From RFSX01 sp965230215 (GTDB taxonomy: Bacteria > Bacteroidota > Bacteroidia > Chitinophagales > Saprospiraceae), in the NCBI GenBank assembly GCA_965230215.1, contig CBDDKN010000002.1, positions 1,265,516-1,329,515 of the forward strand: DNA of 64,000 bases, written 5' to 3'. Below the pieces are notes generated by a model that ran no database searches, was not told the DNA's origin, and saw only the letters and a program-made list of their open reading frames with translations. The position numbers were made by a program, and so were the translations under genes. Positions 8,313 to 17,581 of this stretch are shown piece after piece (position 1 is the stretch's first letter; the number at the start of each line of letters is the position of its first letter).

Positions 8313-9605
8313 ATGAGTATAATCAGCCCTGATCAAGAATATAGTCGAGAAGAAACCTGCATTTACAAAGATGATTCTTATTCGGTTCGGGATAACGGAG
8401 CTATTCTACGTCACTCTCGTAAGAGCGGAAGAAAACGCCAGCTAGACAATGATTGGACTTTTGGGAAACTGAATCAACATACTGGATATTTAGAAATTGC
8501 TTCAAAAAGTGTGCATAGAATTGTAGCATTTGCATTTCATGGTCTGCCCCCGTCAGATAAACATGTTGTTGACCACATAGACACAAATAAGCAAAACAAC
8601 AGGCCTGAAAATTTGAGGTGGGTTACTAGATTTGAAAATATTATTCTGAATCCGATAACTGCAAAACGCATTGCTATGGTTTGTGGTAGTGTTGAGGCAT
8701 TTCTTGAGAACCCATCTAAGTTTCGTGATAAATTCCCTGAGCCAAATTTCGCATGGATGTGTACCGTAAGTAAGGAACAAGCTGAAGCAAGTCTGCAGAA
8801 TTTAACTACCTGGGCAAGTAGTGATAAATCATTTGCGGGTGGTACATTAGGTGAATGGGTAATGAGTCGAGAAATAACAGCAAATCAAGACGAAATAGAA
8901 GAGATCCTCAAACAGGTTGAACAAAAAACTGGTATCAACAAGGAACAGTTATGTCACAATAAATTAAAGAGAAACAACTTCTATGAAGCTCGAAAATATG
9001 CTGCAAAACAGTTGCGATCAAAGTTGTCTTTATCGGATTACCAAATTGGTAAAATACTCGGTGTTTCGGCAACAACGGTCAACTTATATCTTGAAGTGAG
9101 CTCTGACTGGTATAGTCAAGATTACATTGAAGTAAGGGACAAACACTATATAGGTAGATCTGAGAAAAGTGACATTATTCCAAAAAATGTTATTCAAAGA
9201 AACTGGGGTACAGAATCAGAATATCCATGCTGTCCGCAAATGACAAATGGCGATCCAATATCTGAATATGCCGATAGGTTAGAAGAGAATGAAGTTTTCT
9301 TTCAGAATAATTACTATTTCACGTTAGTTAAAAAACATCAAATAATAGATTCAGGCAAAACTCTTTTAGTCTTATATGGCATTCAAAAAAATCAAGGGCA
9401 AAAAGATAGATGGGGAATAATGAAGATAACCTTTGAAGATGAGAAATTCATCCATGAAATTATTCCAAACTATAATCAAACCCTTGAGCATTATTGGTTA
9501 ATAGATACCGAGAATCACTTCAATTCTATCGTTGAAGGAAGTGACTGGGTTCCTTTGTATGATTCACAAGGAAGAGAGTTTGGTGGTGATTATATGCCCC
9601 TTTAA
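8313..9605 (+). CDS. HNH endonuclease with C-terminal HTH segment
   Basis: 430 residues. Residues about 20-110 carry the NUMOD4/HNH_3 pattern seen in homing and phage-type endonucleases: 'VHRIVAFAFHG', then D87-H88-I89-D90 and 'NNRPENLRWVT', providing the His and Asn of the HNH active site. Residues about 235-262 ('YQIGKILGVSATTVNLYL') look like a helix-turn-helix that could guide DNA binding. The C-terminal part (about 300-430) is unassigned. It may be a stand-alone homing-type nuclease or part of a defence set with the two preceding genes. Confidence 0.78.
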   Translation: MSIISPDQEYSREETCIYKDDSYSVRDNGAILRHSRKSGRKRQLDNDWTFGKLNQHTGYLEIASKSVHRIVAFAFHGLPPSDKHVVDHIDTNKQNNRPENLRWVTRFENIILNPITAKRIAMVCGSVEAFLENPSKFRDKFPEPNFAWMCTVSKEQAEASLQNLTTWASSDKSFAGGTLGEWVMSREITANQDEIEEILKQVEQKTGINKEQLCHNKLKRNNFYEARKYAAKQLRSKLSLSDYQIGKILGVSATTVNLYLEVSSDWYSQDYIEVRDKHYIGRSEKSDIIPKNVIQRNWGTESEYPCCPQMTNGDPISEYADRLEENEVFFQNNYYFTLVKKHQIIDSGKTLLVLYGIQKNQGQKDRWGIMKITFEDEKFIHEIIPNYNQTLEHYWLIDTENHFNSIVEGSDWVPLYDSQGREFGGDYMPL

Positions 9606-9718
9606 TTGTAAGAATAACTGTAAAATCTCTACAAATTGACTTTGATTATCTGTTTTTGTAACTATTCACACAGAAATACAAAATAAATAATTACTTTAAC
9701 TAATGATTTTAAAATTAA

Positions 9719-10108
9719 ATGTCTAAATCTGCTAAAATGAAAGAGAACAATTCGCTAGATTCGAAAATTCCAAGAAGAAATTTTGGTAAAGTTACTACTG
9801 TTGCTTTTTTAGGTTCCACACTATTAGGTGCTTCATTAGTTACGGGCTGTCAAAATAAACCGACTAAAAGTTCATCAATTGGAAATGACAATAAAATGTT
9901 GTCTTCAAATGAAGAAATTAAAAAAGCTCAAATTAGCATAGTTAACAAACTATCAAAAGACACAGGAGTATCAGCAGACGAAGTGCTTAAGGTTCTTAAT
10001 TCCTTAGGTATCGAAAAAACATTGGATAAGTCAAATAGAGCTAATAAATTAAACAGCATTAACTATCCCGTTTTTGGAGTACGGTATGCTGATGGGCATG
10101 AAGTATAA
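9719..10108 (+). CDS. Small Tat-dependent lipoprotein of unknown function
   Basis: 129 residues. The N-terminus has a twin-arginine motif (R19-R20 in 'PRRNFGK'), a hydrophobic stretch and a lipobox ending at C44 ('SLVTGC'). It is therefore predicted to be exported folded by Tat and lipidated. The mature part is short, lysine-rich and helical (about 65-100), ending in 'YPVFGVRYADGHEV'. It is the first gene of the AT-rich cargo, 57 bp before the adenylate-forming ligase on the same strand. Tat export suggests it binds a cofactor or rides with a partner. A precursor-peptide role cannot be excluded but has no direct support. Confidence 0.6.
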   Translation: MSKSAKMKENNSLDSKIPRRNFGKVTTVAFLGSTLLGASLVTGCQNKPTKSSSIGNDNKMLSSNEEIKKAQISIVNKLSKDTGVSADEVLKVLNSLGIEKTLDKSNRANKLNSINYPVFGVRYADGHEV

Positions 10109-10165
10109 TTTTCTTCTGAAATAGGCGTATAATTTATCTCTTAAGAACTGTCGAGGTTTAGTTAT

Positions 10166-11509
10166 ATGTTTTCTAGAAATGTAGGATCTTTTCTTGATGA
10201 TAATCCTCACTTAGTATTTGATTTAGAGCAATCAATAATAGCTTCTCAGTTCAAGGAAATACTAAGTAAAAATCTATCTAAATACTTAGACCCTCAAAGG
10301 TATTCTAATAATATTAATCTTGGAACTGATACCATTTATGATTTTGTAATTAGCTCCAACTTTCTAAGTAATACACATTATCATAATTATAAGAAATTTA
10401 AATCTTTTAACAATTTCCCTTTTATTGATAAAAATTCTATTCGTAATAATCCTTATAATTTTTTGACTCAAAAATATTCTAAGGATCGACTTTGGGTAAA
10501 AGAAACTTCTGGTACAACTGGAACACCAGTTTCAATCTTTTATTCACCAATGTTCTATTTCAATTTCTTGTATTTATCCTATTTAAAAGTAGTAGGGAAT
10601 ACTGATAGAAAGATTTTAAATAGTACTAGTGACGTATTTGCAATTTCAATTACAGATAATAAAAAAAGTGAAGAAAAGCTATTTGTAGACCCTACAGAAA
10701 CTGTTGGATTTAGAATTCAATTGAAAATAGAACAAGAGTCAATTGATTCAATTGTTCGTCTTGATCAACAACTTAAAATATACAAACCAAAGGTTTTATT
10801 AACTAAACCGGCAATTTTTGAAGCTTTAGTAAATTCTAAGGATTTTAATCCGAATATAAATTTAAGTCTTCTTATATCTAGTGGTTCAGATTTAAATCCG
10901 GTACTCAAGCAAAGAATAATCGATAAATTTCAAATTCCAATTATAAACATGTATGGTATGACGGAATTTGGTATTATGGGGAATACAGGCTTGAATTCGG
11001 ATGACATCCTTTTAAATACAAATGAAATTTATGTGGAAGTCGTGGATAATAGTAATAATATACTTCCCTTAGGTGAAGAAGGAGAGTTGGTTATTTCTAA
11101 TATTACAAATGACGCTATGCCATTGATTAGGTATAAAACTGGGGATATTGGAACTCTAAATGCTACACTCTCTCAAAATGGAAAAGAAAGAGTATCTATT
11201 TCAAAATTGAACGGGAGGATAATTAATTGTTTTAAGCTTTCTTCCGGTCAATTATTTACTCCAACAAACTTTAATGTCCTTTTTACAAAATATCCACAAA
11301 TTAAAGAGTTTCAAGTAATTGAATTGAATCAAGATAGATTTAAATGTGTGTTCGAATTTAATAGCAAAGATTTTAATGAGAAAGAAATATTGAGAAGAAT
11401 TGAAAGAGATATTAGGATGTTATTTCCTATTAATATTTTTTTGAGATTAGAAGTAGGTCAATTCCCTGAAGGAGAAAAATTTGAGAGATATAAAACACTA
11501 AACTCATAA
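10166..11509 (+). CDS. Adenylate-forming ligase (PaaK/phenylacetate-CoA ligase-like)
   Basis: 447 residues, the size of PaaK-type acyl-activating enzymes. ANL motifs are present in order: 'SGTTGTPVS' (P-loop, about 116-124), 'NMYGMTEFG' (about 270), 'IRYKTGDIG' (about 325) and a C-terminal subdomain ending 'EGEKFERYKTL', where the catalytic lysine normally lies. Such enzymes activate a carboxylic acid as an acyl-adenylate and pass it to CoA, a carrier or an amine. The acid is unknown. In this AT-rich cargo it is a candidate starter-unit activating enzyme; no carrier protein is seen nearby. Confidence 0.75.
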   Translation: MFSRNVGSFLDDNPHLVFDLEQSIIASQFKEILSKNLSKYLDPQRYSNNINLGTDTIYDFVISSNFLSNTHYHNYKKFKSFNNFPFIDKNSIRNNPYNFLTQKYSKDRLWVKETSGTTGTPVSIFYSPMFYFNFLYLSYLKVVGNTDRKILNSTSDVFAISITDNKKSEEKLFVDPTETVGFRIQLKIEQESIDSIVRLDQQLKIYKPKVLLTKPAIFEALVNSKDFNPNINLSLLISSGSDLNPVLKQRIIDKFQIPIINMYGMTEFGIMGNTGLNSDDILLNTNEIYVEVVDNSNNILPLGEEGELVISNITNDAMPLIRYKTGDIGTLNATLSQNGKERVSISKLNGRIINCFKLSSGQLFTPTNFNVLFTKYPQIKEFQVIELNQDRFKCVFEFNSKDFNEKEILRRIERDIRMLFPINIFLRLEVGQFPEGEKFERYKTLNS

Positions 11510-11994
11510 AAATCATGTCTATTCATTACAATTTTTACTATTGTAGTTCGAGCTATATTCATTAAACTATTGATATTAATTTTACTCCAGATATATGGGG
11601 AATAGTGAAAGTGTTCTGTAAATAAGAAATTTTAAATCCTTAATTATTTTGATATTGATAAATTGCAACTTAAGTTGGATAAATACTATTTGAATCAGCT
11701 GTGTTGCTCTCATCATTCATGTTAATCTGTTCTGAAAGGATTTGACTAATAAATTACATCCTCTTTGAATCATAATATTTATCGTCGCTTTAAATTCATT
11801 CTTCACGCATTGGAGATGAATTAAACCCGATTAAAGTCATTTACCTTTTGAAAGAACTAATCATCATCTCTAATCTCTAGTGTACATAGCTAAACGATTT
11901 CCTTAGAATTGACGCTTATAAAGTTAAAACTGCAAATAAAAGGATCAACTGATTTTATAGAATTTTATAACATGAGGCAACATATAGTCTTAAC
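11510..11994. other. AT-rich intergenic spacer between convergent genes
   Basis: 485 bp between the ligase gene (plus) and the ferritin-like gene (minus). I see no open reading frame above about 20 codons, no RNA gene and no strong terminator hairpin. Confidence 0.4.
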
Positions 11995-13149
11995 CTATAG
12001 CTCTACATATTCAAATGTCGGCCCTACCGTAAAACCCTCGTCACCATAAGGAATTTTCATGAGCTCAACAGCTTTTATTTTCAAGTAGTACATAAGTGGA
12101 ATACCCTCTTTGAGTTTTTCTGGTTGACCATTGAATGCCTGTTCCAGGTTTTTGAGGAGCTTCATATATGATTTACTAAAATCCATTGCTATTTCATATA
12201 ATTCTTGGTCCTTTTCTTTGATATCTTTTAAAGTGGGGTTTGACTTAAATGGGAAAAATCCCGTCCAATCAACATCCATTTTTTTGCCACTTGGCAACCC
12301 TTTATTTCTGCTATTCCTATGAATCCCATCAGAGCTCTTATAAAATCGACCATATCGAACTTCTTTAAATCTGAAATAATGTGCTACTCCTGCTATTGCA
12401 TTTCCAAAGGTTTGATCAATGTAGTCTTTCCAATCAAAACCTCCGTCACCTTCTCCTTGTTCTATAATTTCATCGATGGCAGCAAGAGCATCCTTCTTAT
12501 TAGCAATAGTAATTATGTGGCCTCCCGCACCATAGTAATATTCATTTGTCACCTGATTTAAAGATTTAAAATCACTGTTATTTAACCTATTTATTTTCAT
12601 CTTTAAATTTTCATAAAAGTCTCCAATACTGTCGCCACTTTGATTTGATTCATCATCAAATTGTCTGCTCCCAGAAGGGTGTTCAATTTTTTCAAACGAT
12701 CTAATAGTGTCCTGAGAAAAATACTTTAATTCAATTTTAAGATTCTTCATTACTTTATCTTCTTCTTTACCTGAAGCTGGCAACCCCTGAGAAGGATAAT
12801 TTGGGACTACTTCTTTCGTAGTAAGTACAGGATTTCCTCCTAAAGAATTCATTATGTTTGCAACAAGTACCATATGTAACATTTCTTCAAGCACAACGCT
12901 TTTGATAATTGCCTCAGGTACTAAATTAGTGTCAGGCTCTATCGAATATAGAGCACATAAATAAGGAGGGATTGTACTTAGTTCTAATTGAAGCGCAAAC
13001 TGCAAATCTTTCAATACCTCTTTCTTCAGTTTGTTTCGCTCCTTAGCAGATAATTTCTTCTCTTTTTTCTTATCAATGGACGTCGAAGAAAAACTTTGTC
13101 GATATGGGTTTTTTCCAATATAATATCTTTCGTCGTTCTTTGACATCAT
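11995..13149 (-). CDS. Ferritin-like domain protein (VioB/RebD N-terminal type)
   Basis: 384 residues. Residues about 40-270 match the ferritin-like domain found in VioB, StaD and RebD: E56 in 'QLELSTIPPYLCALYSI' and E88/E89-x2-H92 in 'VLEEMLHMVLVANIMNSLGG', which are likely di-iron ligands. The family includes imine-forming oxidative enzymes of indole alkaloid pathways, but many members are uncharacterised. The start ATGATG contains the TGA stop of the upstream GMC gene, so the two are translationally coupled. It is the third gene of a redox trio and lacks a signal peptide. Confidence 0.78.
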   Translation of the reverse strand: MMSKNDERYYIGKNPYRQSFSSTSIDKKKEKKLSAKERNKLKKEVLKDLQFALQLELSTIPPYLCALYSIEPDTNLVPEAIIKSVVLEEMLHMVLVANIMNSLGGNPVLTTKEVVPNYPSQGLPASGKEEDKVMKNLKIELKYFSQDTIRSFEKIEHPSGSRQFDDESNQSGDSIGDFYENLKMKINRLNNSDFKSLNQVTNEYYYGAGGHIITIANKKDALAAIDEIIEQGEGDGGFDWKDYIDQTFGNAIAGVAHYFRFKEVRYGRFYKSSDGIHRNSRNKGLPSGKKMDVDWTGFFPFKSNPTLKDIKEKDQELYEIAMDFSKSYMKLLKNLEQAFNGQPEKLKEGIPLMYYLKIKAVELMKIPYGDEGFTVGPTFEYVEL

Positions 13150-15098
13150 GTTATTTTTTTGAATTTTCCATCTAATTGGTTAAGAACTGCTTCTGCTGAT
13201 TTAAAGGTTACGGCTGTCATTGTAAGAGTTGGATTAGAAGTGCCAATTGTTGGCATACTTCCACAACCTACCAAGAATAGATTTTTATGATCCCAGCTCC
13301 TACATTCTTGGTCCACAACCGAATCTTCTGGTTTATTCCCCATTCTATGCGTGCCAGTTATATGCCCAGTTCCATGATATTTATTATTATTCTCGGTATA
13401 ATCTTCAACCCCCATTTTTCGGAATATTTCTGTCTGAACCTTATCAAAAGCAACCAATGCTTTTTTGCTATAATCATCTATACTGAAATGAATAACAGGT
13501 CGCGGATTCCCAAGTGGGTCTAGTTTAGAGTTGTGGATTTCAATACGATTATTTGGATCAGGTAGTTGTTCACACTCAAAATGTATCAGTAATTGGCGTG
13601 AAATACGATCGCTAAGAGTATCTCTGAGGCATTTTCCATAAAGCCCTTCAGAATCTACTGCATTTACCACATCTGAATACGGTGATAAAGCTGGCCATCC
13701 CCAACCCCAATTGTCTAAAGGTAAAATGCACGCAGCATGATTCATTCGGAAATCTCCATCCCGAAAAGTTGATATATGAGTTGTTGAACCAGGTCCGCGA
13801 AAAGGAAATAATTTACCTTCTTTCAAAAGTCCCCAACCAAGCTTTGTAATGTGATCCATCAAATTTCGCCCTACCTGATCACTAGAGTTCCCAGGAACTC
13901 CTTTTTTATTATTGCTGTATCGTATTTTATCTGAAGAAAGAAGAATTTTAGCATTTTCAAGTGCGCTAGCAGCAAGTATATAAATTGTCCCTTTTGCAAC
14001 CTTTGTTTCATAAAAGGATTTTTGATCTTTTGGTTTTTTGTCCCTAAGGTATTGTTTGTACAATATTCCACTTATCCTTCCATTTTCGACTGTGACTTTT
14101 GTAGCAACAGCTTGGAAAAGTATAGTAAGTTTGTTATCTACAGACTTTTGTAAGGATTTATGAGCATTGTATTTTGCTTGAACTGGGCAAATTGGTACAC
14201 AACTTGAATTTCCCTCACATCTTGTTCCAACATCAGGGTCCCAAATTGATCCAAGAGGTTGGTATTTAGTTAAAGGTGGGTTAACCCTTTCAATCTTGCC
14301 AGAAGAAGGATTCCAAAAAATTTCATTTGTGAGTTTTAAATAACCTAGAGTCTTACCTTTCCCAGGAATCCAAGTTGTTTCAAGGTATGGGTAATCAGGA
14401 TTTGGGTTAGAATTTCTACCTTGAGGAGTGTTGACAAATTGAACTTGATATTGTTTGTTGTCCATATTTATCTCAAATCCCGATTTTTTAAAGTTTTTTA
14501 TAAGCGTTTTATCCATAAATGTTTGTGGAATCTCCTTCATTGGAAATTGATAAGAATCACCATAGTGATTTTCCATGGCTCCAGGAATGGTTTGACCTTT
14601 TACAGTTCCTGATACTCCTATTTCCAATTCTGCCATTTCGTAATAAGGCACAAGATCTTCATATGAAAACGGCCAATCAACACCCTTCTTATATCGAGAT
14701 TGCATTTTAAAATCATTAGGTATCATTCTTGGTGTAGAACCCAACCAGTGTAGAGTAGTACCACCAGGTGCTCGTAAACAATCACTTCCGAAAGCTACAG
14801 GTCCTTTCTGGATAAGATACCCACTATCTCCTATTTGTCCGTCAGCTAAAACATCAGGAGAAGGTGCATTTTTTAGATTTGGGTATGGAGAGTTTGGAAC
14901 TTTCGCATTTGCCCTGTAAAAGGTGTTCGTATATTCTTTATAGTTACGTAAGTAGGAGGTCCTATTTTTCGTATATCCAGATTTTAATCCAGCTTCCAAT
15001 ATTAAAACTTTCTTTCCTGCATTAGTGAGAACTTTTGCCATAACACTGCCAGCTATTCCTGAACCGACTATAACAACGTCATATTCTTCATTTTCCAT
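13146..15098 (-). CDS. GMC-family FAD dehydrogenase, gluconate/fructose dehydrogenase large-subunit type
   Basis: 650 residues. The FAD-binding GxGxxG is at 12-17 ('VIVGSGIAGS'), and the C-terminal GMC signature is 'ITGTHRMG' followed by 'NLFLVGCGSMPTIGTSNPTL', including the active-site His region. A cysteine-bearing segment ('CEGNSSCVPICPVQAKY', about 294-310) recalls the flavoprotein subunits of gluconate 2-dehydrogenase and fructose dehydrogenase. It would oxidise an alcohol and pass electrons to a partner. The small-subunit gene lies 38 bp upstream and the ferritin-like gene overlaps downstream. The substrate is unknown; the cluster context suggests a pathway intermediate rather than a sugar. 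Confidence 0.85.
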   Translation of the reverse strand: MENEEYDVVIVGSGIAGSVMAKVLTNAGKKVLILEAGLKSGYTKNRTSYLRNYKEYTNTFYRANAKVPNSPYPNLKNAPSPDVLADGQIGDSGYLIQKGPVAFGSDCLRAPGGTTLHWLGSTPRMIPNDFKMQSRYKKGVDWPFSYEDLVPYYEMAELEIGVSGTVKGQTIPGAMENHYGDSYQFPMKEIPQTFMDKTLIKNFKKSGFEINMDNKQYQVQFVNTPQGRNSNPNPDYPYLETTWIPGKGKTLGYLKLTNEIFWNPSSGKIERVNPPLTKYQPLGSIWDPDVGTRCEGNSSCVPICPVQAKYNAHKSLQKSVDNKLTILFQAVATKVTVENGRISGILYKQYLRDKKPKDQKSFYETKVAKGTIYILAASALENAKILLSSDKIRYSNNKKGVPGNSSDQVGRNLMDHITKLGWGLLKEGKLFPFRGPGSTTHISTFRDGDFRMNHAACILPLDNWGWGWPALSPYSDVVNAVDSEGLYGKCLRDTLSDRISRQLLIHFECEQLPDPNNRIEIHNSKLDPLGNPRPVIHFSIDDYSKKALVAFDKVQTEIFRKMGVEDYTENNNKYHGTGHITGTHRMGNKPEDSVVDQECRSWDHKNLFLVGCGSMPTIGTSNPTLTMTAVTFKSAEAVLNQLDGKFKKIT

Positions 15099-15136
15099 AT
15101 GATTGAATGATTAGTTTTAATTTAAAAAGCTCTAAT

Positions 15137-15661
15137 TTATTTACTTGATTTAATGGGTTCATAGCTCCATGAACCGTATCCTGGTTGTTTTGCGGCTGGT
15201 GCGTGGGTTCTTGCAGTTTTCCAAACTAATCCTTCCTTAAATGATTCCTTTGTGATTACTTCACTGTTAAATAAATTTGTTTCTTCTGGGTACCAATTGC
15301 CTGTATACCACATTTTAATAATCTTCTTTGATATAGATTTTTTCGCGATTTGATCAATCAGTTTATCAATATTATCTGAAGATTTTTTTTCCAAATCACA
15401 CGAAATAATAGAATTAAAAACTGTGCTGAAATAAATATTGAGAAGATCAATTGCTTCCCTTTTTTTTGTTTTAGGATCACCCAATATTTTCCTTATTAAG
15501 ACTTCGAAGTAGACCTTTTTCATACCAGTAGCTTCTAGTTCTATCTCGCTATATCCTGTCAATAAGGATGATATTTTCAAGAAGATTTTTAATAATTGTT
15601 TATTCGACAAAATAGAGGTTAGAGTCTGTTTCCCTTTTAATAACATTTCATTTTTTGCCAT
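15137..15661 (-). CDS. Small subunit of GMC dehydrogenase (sorbitol/fructose dehydrogenase small-subunit-like)
   Basis: 174 residues. The C-terminal pattern 'MWYTGNWYP' followed by 'FKEGLVWKTARTHAPAAK' and 'PGYGSWSYEPI' resembles the small subunit of membrane-bound sorbitol/fructose dehydrogenases and gluconate 2-dehydrogenase subunit 3. Those family members usually carry a Tat signal that exports the holoenzyme. No signal is visible here, so the complex may stay in the cytoplasm. First gene of the minus-strand trio, 38 bp before the GMC gene. Assignment rests on motif resemblance and position. Confidence 0.65.
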   Translation of the reverse strand: MAKNEMLLKGKQTLTSILSNKQLLKIFLKISSLLTGYSEIELEATGMKKVYFEVLIRKILGDPKTKKREAIDLLNIYFSTVFNSIISCDLEKKSSDNIDKLIDQIAKKSISKKIIKMWYTGNWYPEETNLFNSEVITKESFKEGLVWKTARTHAPAAKQPGYGSWSYEPIKSSK

Positions 15662-15760
15662 GACGATATAATGATTGGTCCATAATTTCGATATATTGGT
15701 ATTACACCATACAAAATAGTTTACTTATCAAGAAACTCAAAATTATTACTAAATCTAATC

Positions 15761-17416
15761 ATGAGCAGAGAATATAAATTCGCAATTACTTCTAATTCGG
15801 CTAGAATCCATAAACTTTTAGGTCCTATTTCCCTTTTCATAATTCTTGTATTTACTAATTGCACAGTCTTAAACCATAACATTCATAAAGTTGTTGAACA
15901 GCCGAATGATAAGGAGAAAGTCTGTTGTCTAAATAAGGATGCTAACGTAGAAGAAGATCCGATAATTGAAATTACAATTCTTCAGATGAATGATGTATAT
16001 GAAATTGCTCCAATTAGTCAAGGAAAGAGTGGAGGGTTGGCAAGAGTGGCTGCATTGAGAAAAAAATTACTAAAAGAGAATCCCAATACTTATACGGTAA
16101 TTGCAGGAGATTTTTTTAGTCCATCAGCTATTGGAACTGCAAAAGTAGACGGAGAAAGACTAGATGGTCGTCAAATGGTGGATGTCCTAAATAAACTAGG
16201 CCTGGACTATGCAACTTTTGGAAATCACGAATTTGATTTAAAGGAAAAACCATTCAAAAAAAGGATTGAGGAAGTCGAATTCACTTGGATAAGCAGTAAT
16301 GTGAGGACAACGTCAAACTCTCATTTTAGGCATTCAGTCTCGAATGTGGTTAAGCAAATATCCGGTCCCGGTAATAAGAAGGTAAATTTAGGCATTGTAG
16401 GAGTTACCATTGATAGCAAAATTCCTGAATATGTAACTATAACTGACCCTATTCCAGCATTAAAACAAGAAGTACAATCATTAAAAGATCAAACTGATGT
16501 TATTATCGCAATTACACATTTAGACTTTAGTGATGACATTAAAATTGCAAATGAAATTGAAGAGATAGACCTAATAATAGGTGGACATGATCATGAGAAT
16601 ATGCTTTTTCAAAGAGGTACAAACTACACTCCAGTAGTCAAAGCTGATGCTAATGCAAAGTCTGTATACATCCATAGAATATCTTATAACACTGAGACAG
16701 GAAAATCCGACATCTCATCAACATTTGTCCCAATTACAGACAATATCAAAGGCGATCCGGAAATTAAGAAAATAGTTAAAAGATGGATGGAAAGAGGCTT
16801 TGAAGGGTTTCGAAATGATGGTTTTGAACCTGAAAAAACTATAGCTAATTTAACTGAAGATTACGACGGTCTTGAATCAAGTGTTCGAAGGCGACCAACT
16901 AACCTAACCGAATTAATTGCAAAATCAATGGTAAGTGAAGCTAAAGGGACCGATTTGGCCATCTTTAATAGTGGATCTATAAGAATTGATGACAAATTAC
17001 TGAAAGGAGCGGTAACTCAGTATGATATATTGAGGGTTTTGCCCTACGAAGGAAAGGTACTAAAAATCAAAATTAAAGGAGATGAGCTCAAAAAAGTAAT
17101 AACCAAAGGTCAAAGATTAAAAGGCACAGGGGGGTATGTACAAACAACTAGTAATGTGGCTTTAGATAAAGGGATATGGAAAATAGATGGAATATCTATT
17201 GATGATAATAAGGTGTATAATCTTGCAATAAATGATTGGCTAGCATGTGGTAACGAAGATGGTTTAGAATTTTTGCATATTGCAGAAAATGGAGTTTGTA
17301 ATGAAGCTTCCATGACAAACGCCCCTAGTAAAAATCCGGATATTAAATTTGATACATCATATGGAGATATCAGACAAGCAATTATTAAAGAATTATCCCA
17401 AGGTCAAAGTAAATAA
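15761..17416 (+). CDS. 5'-nucleotidase/2',3'-cyclic phosphodiesterase family lipoprotein
   Basis: 551 residues in two domains. The N-terminal calcineurin-like metallophosphatase has D78 ('LQMNDVYEI'), D117 ('AGDFFSPS'), N155-H156 ('FGNHEFDL') and 'GGHDHEN'. The C-terminal 5'-nucleotidase domain has 'AIFNSGSIRID' and 'LPYEGKVLKI'. The usual His after the first Asp is Tyr ('NDVYE'), a known variant of the family. A signal peptide ends at C34 ('LVFTNCT') with an unusual Asn at -1, so lipidation is likely but not certain. It should act in the periplasm or at the outer membrane. It may be phosphatase cargo, or remove a protecting phosphate from an exported product. Confidence 0.85.
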   Translation: MSREYKFAITSNSARIHKLLGPISLFIILVFTNCTVLNHNIHKVVEQPNDKEKVCCLNKDANVEEDPIIEITILQMNDVYEIAPISQGKSGGLARVAALRKKLLKENPNTYTVIAGDFFSPSAIGTAKVDGERLDGRQMVDVLNKLGLDYATFGNHEFDLKEKPFKKRIEEVEFTWISSNVRTTSNSHFRHSVSNVVKQISGPGNKKVNLGIVGVTIDSKIPEYVTITDPIPALKQEVQSLKDQTDVIIAITHLDFSDDIKIANEIEEIDLIIGGHDHENMLFQRGTNYTPVVKADANAKSVYIHRISYNTETGKSDISSTFVPITDNIKGDPEIKKIVKRWMERGFEGFRNDGFEPEKTIANLTEDYDGLESSVRRRPTNLTELIAKSMVSEAKGTDLAIFNSGSIRIDDKLLKGAVTQYDILRVLPYEGKVLKIKIKGDELKKVITKGQRLKGTGGYVQTTSNVALDKGIWKIDGISIDDNKVYNLAINDWLACGNEDGLEFLHIAENGVCNEASMTNAPSKNPDIKFDTSYGDIRQAIIKELSQGQSK

Positions 17417-17581
17417 AATTAATCTTTGACTGAATTGAAATGAATTACAATATCAATTTACAACTTATTTGTTCTACGTAACTTTCAAGGAGTACAAGTA
17501 ACAATTTTATTATAACAGTAAATAAAATCCTATTTATCAAAATCCTATATAATAAGAAGTCTACATCTTTGGCCAAAACTT

